A stretch of DNA of 47,351 bases from Pseudomonadota bacterium (lineage in GTDB: Bacteria > Pseudomonadota > Gammaproteobacteria > Acidiferrobacterales > Acidiferrobacteraceae). The translations under genes and the position numbers were made by a program. Below are positions 1-7,725 of this stretch, in pieces. The stretch lies in the NCBI GenBank assembly GCA_021841585.1, contig JAKBUS010000012.1, positions 1-47,351 of the forward strand, in the 5' to 3' direction. Each line of letters begins with the position of its first letter. Position 1 is the stretch's first letter. The notes below the pieces were generated by a model. It was not told where the DNA came from, did no database searches, and saw only the letters and a program-made list of their open reading frames with translations.

Positions 1-158
1 TGTATAGAGCGCGTCAGGTTCAATGGCGAACAGTGCTTGCTGCGGCATCTCGACACCCTCGTTTGTTTGAACACGAGGCCATCATGGCGAGATGGGGTGG
101 GGCGAACACGAGCGCACTTTTGGCCCCAAAAGTGCTCAAAATCTGACAGTCGCGAAAA

Positions 159-949
159 CTAGAAGCGGGATCTGTGGTACCGGTACCGCGCGCGCATGGC
201 GCTTTCGGGTGTGGCGACGAGGTGGCAGAAGGTGGCGAGATAAGCGTCAAAGCTACCTTCAGGATGAGCACGTTCCGCCCGCCAGCCCTCTCGCTTACAA
301 GGGTCGGTTCCCGTCCGGTGTCGAGACGATAGGCTTGCGCGAGATGGCGCAGGGCGATAACCCGTTGCTCGCGCAATAGCCTCCTGGGTGCGCTTCGGGC
401 GGCCAGGAAGCGTTCCGCGAAACGCGCTATAGGTCCGCGCTTGGTGTCGTCCTGAAGCTTTTGCGTGCGCTCGATGATGATGCGCAGGGCGGGCAGGTGG
501 TCGCGGTTTGGCGTCCTCAATGCCGTCCGTAGTTCCCACGGCGTCCACGGGCTTCCTTGTGCCGCGTGAAGGTGTCTCAGCGCCTCCCCGGGCCGTCCGC
601 GCTTCAATGCCGTCTCGGCTTTCTTGGGGCTCGCAATAACGGTCTTGAGTTCGGGCAGAGTGTCGCGCGCTCCTTTTGCTGTCTCGATGGCGTGTTGGCG
701 CGCCGCGTCTACGGTATCCGCCCACCGTCTGACTTCGGGCCCGGCCCCATTCTTCCAGCCGCTCGGCCATCTCAGGCCGGGCTTGCAGCCTCTGTCGATC
801 TCCCGGAAGGCGAGCACCAAAAAATTATCGACGCGGTTCTTGCCGCTGCGGTTGAGCGCCGCCAGCCCCTCGGGGTCCATGGCGGGTAGGTGATCGCGCC
901 AGGCGCACTCCCCCGGTACGCGGTCGGGGAGATCGGCGACGTGGGCCAT
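159..949 (-). pseudogene. Unknown mobile-element protein, probably frameshifted
   Basis: I do not recognise the family. The chosen ATG lies 8 bp after the stop of the higA-like gene, so the two are probably co-transcribed. The protein is Arg/Ala-rich with no membrane segment. The first ~225 residues read smoothly and include TGREPT, followed in that frame by low-complexity Ser/Pro sequence running to a stop at 20-22. In the -1 frame from about position 270, the sequence instead reads EGSFDAYLATFCHLV and stops at 159. A TGREPT segment followed by a G-x-F-x-x-(F/Y) helix is a pattern I recall from alphaproteobacterial hypothetical proteins, so a one-base loss near 255-275 is likely. This is an inference; the unshifted form ending at 20 is the alternative. 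Confidence 0.45.
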
Positions 950-957
950 TGAGTCTA

Positions 958-1230
958 TTATGCGATGCGCCGTACCTTTGGCGGATTCTCGCCAACCCGC
1001 CAAAGGTCGTATTGCGCTTGCTGCACAAGCCAGCTTTCGGCGCTTCCGCCAAACGCCAGAGAGAGGCGCAGGGCCATGGCCGGGGCAATCCCGGTATGCC
1101 CGTTCAACAACTCGAAAAGCGCCTTGCGTGTCACGCCTAGCGCCTCGGCGGCTTCCGTAACAGACAGGCCCAAGGGTTCCAAGCAGAGTTCCCGTATGAC
1201 TTCGCCGGGGTGGGGAGGGTTGTGCATCAT
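958..1230 (-). CDS. higA: HigA-type antitoxin (XRE helix-turn-helix)
   Basis: This 90-residue protein opens with the [15 protein letters not shown] signature of HigA/VapI antitoxins, followed by a Cro/C1 helix-turn-helix ([21 protein letters not shown], roughly residues 21-41) and the family's ending around [13 protein letters not shown]. It should bind its own operator and neutralise a HigB RNase. Two ATG codons are adjacent; the first (1230) has AAGGAG six bases upstream. It follows the toxin gene by 11 bp, the usual higBA order. The frame is intact although the toxin is broken, so the antitoxin may survive alone as a repressor. Confidence 0.88.
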   Translation of the reverse strand: MMHNPPHPGEVIRELCLEPLGLSVTEAAEALGVTRKALFELLNGHTGIAPAMALRLSLAFGGSAESWLVQQAQYDLWRVGENPPKVRRIA

Positions 1231-1241
1231 GACAATCTCCT

Positions 1242-1520
1242 TCAATGATAATCGACGTAATCCACGTCGTGGGCTTCCGCCCCTTCGAACCGAAAGATCA
1301 GTCGCCAGTTGCCCGACACGTTGACGGCCCAATAACCGCGCCACTTGCCCCTGAATGCGCGCAGGTGCGCCCCCGGAAGGTCTATATCCTCGGGCTTGCT
1401 CGCAGCGTCCAGGCGGGCGAGAAGCACACGCAGCCGCTTGACATGGTTGGCGACTATCCCGGCTTTGCTGCCCGTCTCGTAGAACTGTTTGAGGCCCTTG
1501 TGCCGGAAGCTCTAAATCAT
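1242..1520 (-). pseudogene. higB: HigB-type toxin with a nonsense codon at position 3
   Basis: Read from the ATG at 1520, the gene gives M-I[23 protein letters not shown] and continues in frame to VDYVDYH at 1242. The family normally begins MI(K)SFRHKGL, so the TAG at 1512-1514 replaces what is usually a Lys codon. HigB is a RelE-fold, ribosome-dependent mRNA interferase. No ATG, GTG or TTG lies in frame between the TAG and the GTG at 1427; starting there would remove about a third of the fold, including the N-terminal helices. The rest ([20 protein letters not shown], residues ~57-76) is well preserved, which suggests recent inactivation or a sequencing error. Confidence 0.82.
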
Positions 1521-1540
1521 GCCGTCACCTCATGGGTTAC

Positions 1541-1569
1541 TGTATAAGACGCACAGGGAGGCGCGCCAA
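1541..1569 (-). promoter_or_regulatory. Predicted sigma-70 promoter of higBA
   Basis: On the minus strand there is a -35 TTGGCG (1564-1569), a 17-bp spacer and a -10 TATACA (1541-1546). The -10 is 20 bp upstream of the higB ATG, so the leader is very short. HigA-type antitoxins usually repress such promoters, but I see no strong palindrome over it. Confidence 0.6.
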
Positions 1570-1583
1570 GCCCCTTTGTGGGG

Positions 1584-2784
1584 TTACAAGGCCCGGTCCA
1601 GGCTTACTATATCGGCGCTTGGCCTTACCCCGGCCGCCTTCAAAACATAATCCTCGATCTTCTCCATGGGCGCCCGTAGCCGTTCGGTGGTGATGACGAG
1701 ATAGCCGCCCGTCACGTCCCCTTGAATCTTGTGGTTCATGAGTCGCTTCAAGGCGTAGGCCGGTATGTCTAGGGATTCCGTGATGGTGGCGAAGGTCCGC
1801 CGCAGGTCATGGGCCATAAACTTGACGCCGCTGGTTCGGGCAATATTTTCCAGGCTATAACGCAGGTTGCCGATCTGCCCGTGCGTACTCGTAAATACCG
1901 TATCCCCCAGGCGTTCGCGGGTGCTCAATAGCTGAGCCAGATACGAACCCATCGGCAAGGTGTGGCTTGAGTGATTCTTGGTGTTGTGGACAGTGAGCGT
2001 CCGGGCTGTAAAGTCCACGTCTGCCCAAGCCAGCCCCGCGCTTCCTCCTTGCGTAGGCCGGTCAGTAGCAGGGTTATGAAGTAGTCCCGGTACGCGGTAT
2101 TGCGAAGCGACCACGCCGCCTTCCACCATGCCGCGATCTGGTGCGACTGTATGACCAAGCGCCTACGCTCGATGCGGTACCAGGCCTGCGCATGACTCAA
2201 GGCATGGGCGGCGTTGTCGGTCAGGCCAGGGCGGCCCTCGGTGTCGGTGTAGCGGCCTTTGGCAAAGGCCAGGAATGGAGTGCCCGTAAATACCAACCCC
2301 ATTTGTTCGCGCTCGCTGGTGTCGCCTTACCGATGCGCTTGTGTCGGGCCAGGATCATGTCGGGCGTGAGAGCGTTTACGGGTTTCTTGAGCCAGTCGGG
2401 CAAGTAGCGTCCGAGTACCCCGGCCATATCCTTCCAGGCTCTGTCCGTGATCGCATTCCGGGCCTCCCCGTAGTCAGCTAAGACTTCGGCCAGCGTCTTT
2501 GTGGCGAGCACGGCCCGCCGCTTATCCGCTACCGGGTCGCCACCGCTAGCAATAAGCCCCGCCTTCGCCATGGCATCCTTGCGGGCTTGCTCGGTGGTGA
2601 TCTCGCCATAGCGCCCCAGGGTGATCCGGTGGTCTTTGCCATGAATACGCTTTTGCAGGATGAACGACTTAACCCCGGCAGACGCGACGCGAAGGCCAAA
2701 GCCCTTCAATTCATCATCCCAATGCAAGGCGTAGCCCTTGGCCGGTCGGGATACGCTATCGACGGCCCGCTTGGTAATCCTCAT
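1584..2784 (-). pseudogene. int: Tyrosine-recombinase integrase (P4-like), two frameshifts
   Basis: Three consecutive reading frames make up one phage-type integrase of about 400 residues. The first (2784 to ~2275) has the DUF4102-like N-terminus, with LRVASAGVKSFILQ and ITLGRYGEITTEQAR. The second (~2275 to ~2032) carries FLAFAKGRYTD and TGLRKEEARG, containing the first catalytic Arg. The third (~2032 to 1584) carries the catalytic Lys region (NTKNHSSH), HDLRRTF (His-x-x-Arg), LMNHK and the GGY tyrosine. Both junctions are explained by a single missing base. All catalytic residues survive at the DNA level, so this decayed recently. It is transcribed away from the tRNA fragment at 2945-2992. 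Integrases of this type often target tRNA genes. Confidence 0.88.
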
Positions 2785-2797
2785 GCCCTCGCCTCCG

Positions 2798-2857
2798 TGT
2801 AAGGCCGTGTAAGCACTATGTAAGACTGCAAGTTAAAATCAACGCAAACGATGTAAG
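2798..2857. repeat. Four helically phased TGTAAG repeats upstream of int
   Basis: TGTAAG occurs at 2798, 2808, 2819 and 2852, all in the same orientation; spacings are 10, 11 and 33 bp, i.e. one, one and three helical turns. They lie between the integrase start (2784) and the tRNA-Phe fragment, where arm-type integrase sites or excisionase/operator repeats normally occur. The function is inferred from position and spacing only. Confidence 0.5.
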
Positions 2858-2944
2858 ATGAATTATGAACATATTCTGTAGCGATTTAAGACGAGTTAAA
2901 ACAAAGAATGCTTGAAGTAAGAAGAACCGTAGCCCTATCAATTA

Positions 2945-2992
2945 GGACCAAACATCCTCGTGTCGGTGGTTCGATTCCGCCCCTGGGCGCCA
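2945..2992 (+). tRNA. 3' half of a tRNA-Phe gene (attachment-site scar)
   Basis: The sequence runs from an anticodon-stem remnant (AGGA...TCCT) through CGTGTCGG, a T-arm (GGTGG, loop TTCGATT, CCGCC), the 3' acceptor strand CCTGGGC, discriminator G and CCA. From the 3' anticodon stem onward it matches the tRNA-Phe(GAA) sequence typical of gammaproteobacteria as I remember it. No GCCCAGG 5' acceptor strand, D-arm or normal anticodon precedes it, so it cannot be a working tRNA. Next to an integrase gene, the simplest reading is the duplicated att core left by integration into tRNA-Phe. Confidence 0.78.
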
Positions 2993-3021
2993 CTAAAAAA
3001 ACGACTTGCAGCGTCCCCCCG

Positions 3022-3074
3022 TGTCACCTGAACCATAAAGCTTCAGTTACCGAAGACTTATGGTTCAGGTGACA
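3022..3074. repeat. Perfect 17-bp inverted repeat around a 19-base centre
   Basis: TGTCACCTGAACCATAA (3022-3038) is exactly reverse-complemented at 3058-3074. The centre carries a further CTTC/GAAG pair (3041-3044 with 3052-3055). Possible explanations are two facing insertion-sequence ends, a miniature element, or a terminator-like hairpin for the reverse-strand remnant, whose TAA lies inside the right arm. I cannot assign the repeat to a named IS family. Confidence 0.85.
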
Positions 3075-3334
3075 TTTCATTGCGGGCATCGGCCAGTCGC
3101 TCCATGCCGGAAGTCAGCAGGCCCTTGATCTCTCCACGGGTACCTAGCTTGACCGCCAGCTTGCCGATACGGGTGAGATTCGCAAGTTCTTTGGATTTCT
3201 CAGCCAAGGTCTTCCCCCGCACCGATAAGGAACAGTTTGGGTTGGACCCCCACCTTCACCACGAAGGCATTGCCGCTGGTGCGCTTCCTGCGCCAGTCGG
3301 CCTGCAAAATGGCATGCTGGACAAGAGCGCTCAA
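3058..3334 (-). pseudogene. Remnant of an unrecognised protein, frameshifted
   Basis: Two overlapping reverse frames look like one protein. The first (3334-3200) reads QHAILQADWRRKRTSGNAF, then KVGVQPKLFLIGAGEDLG and a stop. The second (3222-3058) continues AEKSKELANLTRIGKLAVK and ends NEMSPEP inside the palindrome arm. Joining them at GAGEDL/AEKSKEL gives a continuous, charged, helical C-terminus. No start codon with a ribosome binding site is visible and a stop lies just upstream, so the 5' end is missing. It may belong to a plasmid or transposon gene, but I do not recognise it. Confidence 0.35.
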
Positions 3335-3524
3335 TCTTCAGGCGACGTACGGTCGTGTACAATCAGGCACGCGCCCAGAACCAGAAACGATGGAGCCGTG
3401 ATATACGCAACGGGTCATTGCCAAACGAAGCGCGGCTCAATCGGTCGGCAGTAGAACCGATACTCCCGCAATCCGAGGCCGCGCGAAGAATCCGGGCGAC
3501 AACAAGCTTGACAGCCACCGTTGT

Positions 3525-4220
3525 ACGTCTCAGAGAACGTGGCCCGCATGGGGTCGAGTTCGTGGTTTCCGACGATCATGCGGGGCTCAAGAAGGCGATT
3601 ACCGAGGTGCTGACCGATGCCGCCTGGTCCTTTAATCGTTGTGCGTATCGTGCCATCGTTCTTTCACCTCGCCCCCAGATTATCGATTAATGGAGGCGGC
3701 AACTACTGTGACACAGGGGGCAACGTTGTTACGTCCACTTTCTGCGCAATGCGCTCGATTATCTGCCGCGCAAGGCCGATGACGACTGCCTGCAGGAACG
3801 GCGCCGGCTGTATGACCGGCGGGATCTCACCGAAGCCCCGCGCGATCCGTGGCCTGGCTCACCCGCTGGCAGACGAAGTACCCCGAGCTCACCAATTGGG
3901 TAGAAGCCCACATCGGCAAGACGCTGACCTTCTACCGCCTGCCCCGGGCGCACCACAAGCACCTGAAGAGCGCCAACATGCTAAAGCGGCTAAACGAGGC
4001 GATCAAACGCCGCACACGGGTGGTGCGGATCTTCCCGAACACCGAGTCCTGCCTGCGCCTGGTCCGGGCGCTGTGCGTCGAGACCCATGAAAGGTGGCTT
4101 GAGGACAACCGCACCCTCAACATGGATCTCTTGAAAGAACAGCGCCGCAAACGGCCTGATGAAATCCTTCCTCATGCCAAAAGGAAATTTGCACAACTTG
4201 ACGGACACAACCGACGCAAA
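3525..4220 (+). pseudogene. IS256-family (mutator-type) transposase remnant
   Basis: Fragments in three frames match IS256-type transposases: RLRERGPHGVEFVVSDDHAG (first frame, with the conserved Asp-containing strand), RCYVHFLRNALDYLPRKADD (after 3721), and from 3849 WLTRWQTKYPELTNWVE, TLTFYRLP, HHKHLKSANMLKRLNE, RRTRVVRIFPNTESCLRLV and LNMDLLKEQ. The N-terminal ~160 residues are absent. A ~93-bp stretch (3628-3720) interrupts the motif usually read as W-Q-R-C, and a frameshift near 3845 separates the last two parts. No terminal inverted repeats were identified. The element cannot make a functional transposase. Confidence 0.88.
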
Positions 4221-4389
4221 GACTGCCGCGAGGGGGTGTTGGCGCTCGTAGGGCTCGCCCGGCGATACCCGTGGGGGCGCCTTTCAGACGAGCGGGCGGG
4301 TCGACCCGTTGAAGGGCAGGTGCCATACGGTGTAGCGTACGGCTCGCCCGCGGCCGCATGCCCTGGGCCACCTTTTTGATCGAGGCCCG

Positions 4390-5121
4390 ATGCTCGAACT
4401 GGTCGCCCACCGTGGCTATGCCCGGCGCTTTCCTGAAAACACCCTTGCGGCCCTCGAGGGCGCGGTCGCGGCGGGCGCCCGTTATGTCGAGATCGACGTC
4501 CAGTTGACCGCCGACGCCGTGCCGATCCTGTTCCATGATCGTGACTGTAGGCGCCTGTGTGGCATGCCCGGCGCCATCGGTGACTATGGTCTGGCGCAGG
4601 TGGCGGCCTTCGGTCTGTCGTGGCCCGAGGGCACTGGCGCGGGGCGAGCGCCGGTACCCTTGGCGCGCGTCGCCGACCTCGCCGCGTTTCTCGCCGCCCA
4701 CCCGGCGGTCACGGCCTTTGTCGAGATCAAGCGCGAGGCTGTCCAGCGCTTCGGCGCAATGCCCGTGGCGCAGGCGGTGCACGCGCTCCTAAAGCCGGTG
4801 CTCGCCCAGACCGTGCCCATCTCGTTTTCCCGAAAGGCGCTCGTGGCCGCCCGTACGTTGTGGCCGGCGATCGGTCTCGTCACCACGCGCTACCGGGACT
4901 TTCGCGCGCGCGGCACGGCGTCGCTCGCCCCCGAGTATCACTTCTGTGATGCGCGCGGCCTGCCGCAGCGGGGGCCGCTCGGCCATCAGGGCACGACCCT
5001 CGTGGTCTACGAGATCGACGATGCCGCGCAGGCCCGCGCCCTGGAGGCGCGCGGGGTGCGCTTCGTCGAGACCTTCGCCTTCGCGGAGCTCACCTCGGCC
5101 TTGAAGGTGACCGGCGCGTGA
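4390..5121 (+). CDS. ugpQ: Glycerophosphodiester phosphodiesterase (GDPD)
   Basis: The 243-residue protein has the bacterial GDPD layout: VAHRGYARRFPENTLAAL at residues 5-22 (catalytic His and the ENT metal site), VEIDVQLTADAVPILFHD near residues 36-53 (metal-binding Glu/Asp and second His), FVEIK near residue 114 and a final GVRFVETF. No signal peptide is present, so it is probably cytosolic, cleaving glycerophosphodiesters to sn-glycerol-3-phosphate plus an alcohol. Its TGA overlaps the start of the next gene in a GTGA, so translation is coupled to the dehydrogenase that would use its product. It follows the transposon debris directly, and its promoter must lie in that debris. Confidence 0.9.
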   Translation: MLELVAHRGYARRFPENTLAALEGAVAAGARYVEIDVQLTADAVPILFHDRDCRRLCGMPGAIGDYGLAQVAAFGLSWPEGTGAGRAPVPLARVADLAAFLAAHPAVTAFVEIKREAVQRFGAMPVAQAVHALLKPVLAQTVPISFSRKALVAARTLWPAIGLVTTRYRDFRARGTASLAPEYHFCDARGLPQRGPLGHQGTTLVVYEIDDAAQARALEARGVRFVETFAFAELTSALKVTGA

Positions 5122-6281
5122 ACAGCCGTTATGAGGTCGTGATCGTCGGCGGCGGCATACATGGGGTGGGTGTTGCGCAGGCGGCGGCCGTGCGCGGTTA
5201 CCGCACCCTACTCCTGGAGCAGCAGGTGCTGGCGGCCGGGACCTCGAGCCGCTCCTCCAAGCTTATCCATGGGGGGTTGCGCTATCTCGAGTCCGGCAAC
5301 ATCCGGCTCGTGCGCGAATCGCTGCGCGAACGCGAGATCCTGCTCGGCATCGCCCCCGGGCTCGTCGAGCGCAAGGCCTTCCATATCCCTGTCTACCGCT
5401 CCTCGCGGCGCGGCGCGCCACATATCCACACGGGTCTTTTGCTCTATCGCCTGCTCGCGCGCGGTGCCGCCGGGGAGTTCGCGCGCATCCCGTCTCGCGA
5501 CTGGGATTCCCTGGACGGGCTTGAGACCGCCGGCCTCAAGGCGGTGTTTCGTTATACGGACGCGCAGACCGACGATGTCGCCCTCACCCATGCCGTGGCG
5601 CGCTCGGCCGAGGCCTTCGGGGCCGAAATCCTTACCGGGGCGCGTTTCGTGGGTGCCGAGCGCGCGGGCGCCGGCTATGAGTTTCGCTATGTCCGTGACG
5701 GTGTCGTGAGCGTGTGTCACACCGACGTGCTCGTGAATGCCGCCGGTCCATGGGCGGCGCAGGCCTTGAGCCGTATCCTGCCTGGACCCCCGCGTTTGCC
5801 ACATGACCTGGTCGCCGGCACCCACATCATCACCGATGGCTCCCTGACTCAGGGTTGCTACTACATCGAGGCGCCTTCCGACCGGCGCGCGGTGTTCGTG
5901 CTGCCCTGGCGGGGGCGGATAATGACGGGCACGACCGAGCGGCTCTATATCGGCGATCCCGCGCTCATCGCGCCGACCCCCGGCGAGATCGCCTACCTGC
6001 GGGAGGCGCTGACGGCGTATTTTCCGGGGTTGTCCGCGGAGGTCGTGGACAGTTTTGCGGGCCTGCGGGTGTTGCCCAAGACGGAAAGCGGTCTTAGCGC
6101 GCGTTCGCGCGAGACGGTGTTGCTCGCCGATGCCCCAGTGCCGCGCCTCATCAGCATCTTCGGCGGCAAGCTCACCGCTTATCGCCATACCGCGGAGCGC
6201 GTCATGGAGCGCTTCAAGACGGTCCTGCCGGAGCGTGTCACGCAGGCCGATACCAGCCGCCTCGTATTACCCGTCGACTGA
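5118..6281 (+). CDS. glpD: FAD-dependent glycerol-3-phosphate dehydrogenase, short form
   Basis: The N-terminus has the FAD-binding VVIVGGGIHGVGVAQAA (residues 7-23), followed by TSSRSSKLIHGGLRYLE (residues 42-58), a GlpD hallmark; GTTER and SIFGGKLTAYR near the C-terminus complete the fold. The enzyme oxidises glycerol-3-phosphate to dihydroxyacetone phosphate and passes electrons to quinone at the inner membrane. At 387 residues it is about 110 shorter than E. coli GlpD: the C-terminal helical domain is missing and the gene ends soon after the FAD domain. The GTG start overlaps the preceding stop. The 3' end overlaps that of the convergent kinase gene by 15 bp. Confidence 0.9.
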   Translation: MNSRYEVVIVGGGIHGVGVAQAAAVRGYRTLLLEQQVLAAGTSSRSSKLIHGGLRYLESGNIRLVRESLREREILLGIAPGLVERKAFHIPVYRSSRRGAPHIHTGLLLYRLLARGAAGEFARIPSRDWDSLDGLETAGLKAVFRYTDAQTDDVALTHAVARSAEAFGAEILTGARFVGAERAGAGYEFRYVRDGVVSVCHTDVLVNAAGPWAAQALSRILPGPPRLPHDLVAGTHIITDGSLTQGCYYIEAPSDRRAVFVLPWRGRIMTGTTERLYIGDPALIAPTPGEIAYLREALTAYFPGLSAEVVDSFAGLRVLPKTESGLSARSRETVLLADAPVPRLISIFGGKLTAYRHTAERVMERFKTVLPERVTQADTSRLVLPVD

Positions 6282-7697
6282 GGCCGGCATGAGCATGCGC
6301 CAGCGCTCGTGCCGCTCCCGCAGAGGCGCGTTTGCGGTCGCGTGGAATACGTCCCCCCCTCCTGTGGGCCAATCGCCCGGGCAGCCGGCGGCCAAAAACG
6401 CCAAGCCACGGGCGGTGGCCTCATGTTCGGCGGGACGGCGGACGAGGATGCCGCTCGTGTCGGCGAGCGCCTGGCACAGCCCGTCGGACGTCGCCAGACC
6501 ACCCGTAACCACCAGCGCCGCACAAGGGCCGGCCGCGGCGCACAGCGCCTCGATATTCTCCTGGATCAGGAACACTACGCTCTCGATGATCGCCGCCGCC
6601 TTCGCCGCCCTCGTTCCGTCACCCTCGAAGCGCACCGGCCCATCCGGCCGCCAATACGGAGAACCCAGCCCGCCCACCGCGTTCAGAAACAGCGGACGCG
6701 GGTCGCGATCCGCCAGGAGGCGGTCGCAGTCGCCGGCCAGCTCCGGGTAGGCGAGCGCCTCGCTGCCCCAGGTCAGCGCCGCGCCGGCGCCGTTGACGGT
6801 GCCCTCAAGGACATCCAGGTCCCGGCCCCCGCCGCGCGTCGCCGCGCTCCACAAAAGCCGTCCTGGGTCGGCGGGCCACCGCTGGAGGGGGCGCTGAAGG
6901 AACGCCCCCGTGCCGATATTGATGTAGATGGTGTCGGTTCGCGGCGCCCCCCCGCAATAGAGTGCGGCCGCCTGATCGCCGGTGAGGACGGTGAGCGGCA
7001 CGAAGGCCCCACCCGCAGGCACCGCCCCGAAGGAGTGACAGGTCGGCACGCACGCCGGCAAGGTCTCCCACGGGATCCCGAAGATGTCCAGAAGTTCGGA
7101 GTCCCAATCCTGCCGCTCACGCCCCCACAGCAGCGTGCGCGCGGCATTCGCCGGATCCACGATCAGGGCCCGCGGCGTCAGGGTGCGAAACGCCAGAAAA
7201 CTGGCCAAGGGACCCATGGCCAGATGCCCAGCCTTCTGCGCCGCCTTGACCGCCGGCAGGTGGTCCAGGCACCAGCGCATCTTGGGCGCGCCGTAGTGAG
7301 GGGATAGCCGTAGCCCGGTTCGTTTCGCGATAAGCGGTGCGCGGTCCTCGTAGGCGCGCATGAGCGCGGCCGCGCGCCGGTCCTGCCAGCTCAAGACCGG
7401 CGACAGCGCCGCCCCGGTGCGCGTATCCCAGCACACCGTGCTCGAGCGTTGCGTGGCGAGCCCCGCGGCGGCGATGCGCATGCGTGCCTCCGTCCCCACG
7501 GCCCCCAACACCTGCGCTATGGCCGTTCGCAGGGATTCCGCGAGCTCCTCGGCATCCTGTTCCACGGCCGTAGCGTCCGGGCACGACTGCCCGACCGCGA
7601 CGCGACCGCGCGCCACGGCGGTCCCCGACGGATCGAACAGCACCGCGCGCGTCGATTGCCCTCCCTGGTCCAGGGCGAGGTACAGCGGTTCCGGCAT
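6267..7697 (-). CDS. FGGY-family kinase, glycerol-kinase-like
   Basis: A 476-residue ASKHA sugar kinase. It has LALDQGGQSTRAVLFD at residues 7-22 (phosphate 1), WDTRTGAALSPVLSWQDRR, TGDQAAALYCGG around residue 241, a GTGAF motif, and TGGLATSD near the C-terminus. Compared with E. coli GlpK, Arg84, Tyr135 and Asp241 are kept at the polyol-binding positions, but the usual Glu after the Arg is Ser85 (TQRSST instead of NQRE). Glycerol is therefore a plausible but unproven substrate. ATG 7697 has AAGGG upstream; longer versions lack a good site. The HIT gene lies 28 bp upstream in the same direction. Context (GDPD, GlpD) supports glycerol or glycerol-like polyol use. Confidence 0.85.
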   Translation of the reverse strand: MPEPLYLALDQGGQSTRAVLFDPSGTAVARGRVAVGQSCPDATAVEQDAEELAESLRTAIAQVLGAVGTEARMRIAAAGLATQRSSTVCWDTRTGAALSPVLSWQDRRAAALMRAYEDRAPLIAKRTGLRLSPHYGAPKMRWCLDHLPAVKAAQKAGHLAMGPLASFLAFRTLTPRALIVDPANAARTLLWGRERQDWDSELLDIFGIPWETLPACVPTCHSFGAVPAGGAFVPLTVLTGDQAAALYCGGAPRTDTIYINIGTGAFLQRPLQRWPADPGRLLWSAATRGGGRDLDVLEGTVNGAGAALTWGSEALAYPELAGDCDRLLADRDPRPLFLNAVGGLGSPYWRPDGPVRFEGDGTRAAKAAAIIESVVFLIQENIEALCAAAGPCAALVVTGGLATSDGLCQALADTSGILVRRPAEHEATARGLAFLAAGCPGDWPTGGGDVFHATANAPLRERHERWRMLMPASVDG

Positions 7698-7725
7698 GAG
7701 GCCCTTCCCTTGAAACCCTGGGAAA

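Larger units (their letters stand above)
2993..3524. other. Degenerate region without an intact gene
   Basis: Between the tRNA scar and the transposase remnant lie a 53-bp palindrome (3022-3074), a frameshifted reverse-strand coding remnant (3058-3334), and about 190 bp (3335-3524) in which I see nothing convincing. Confidence 0.5.

Noticed and set aside
2945-2992. Functional tRNA gene
   Set aside because: The 5' acceptor strand, D-arm and normal anticodon loop are missing.
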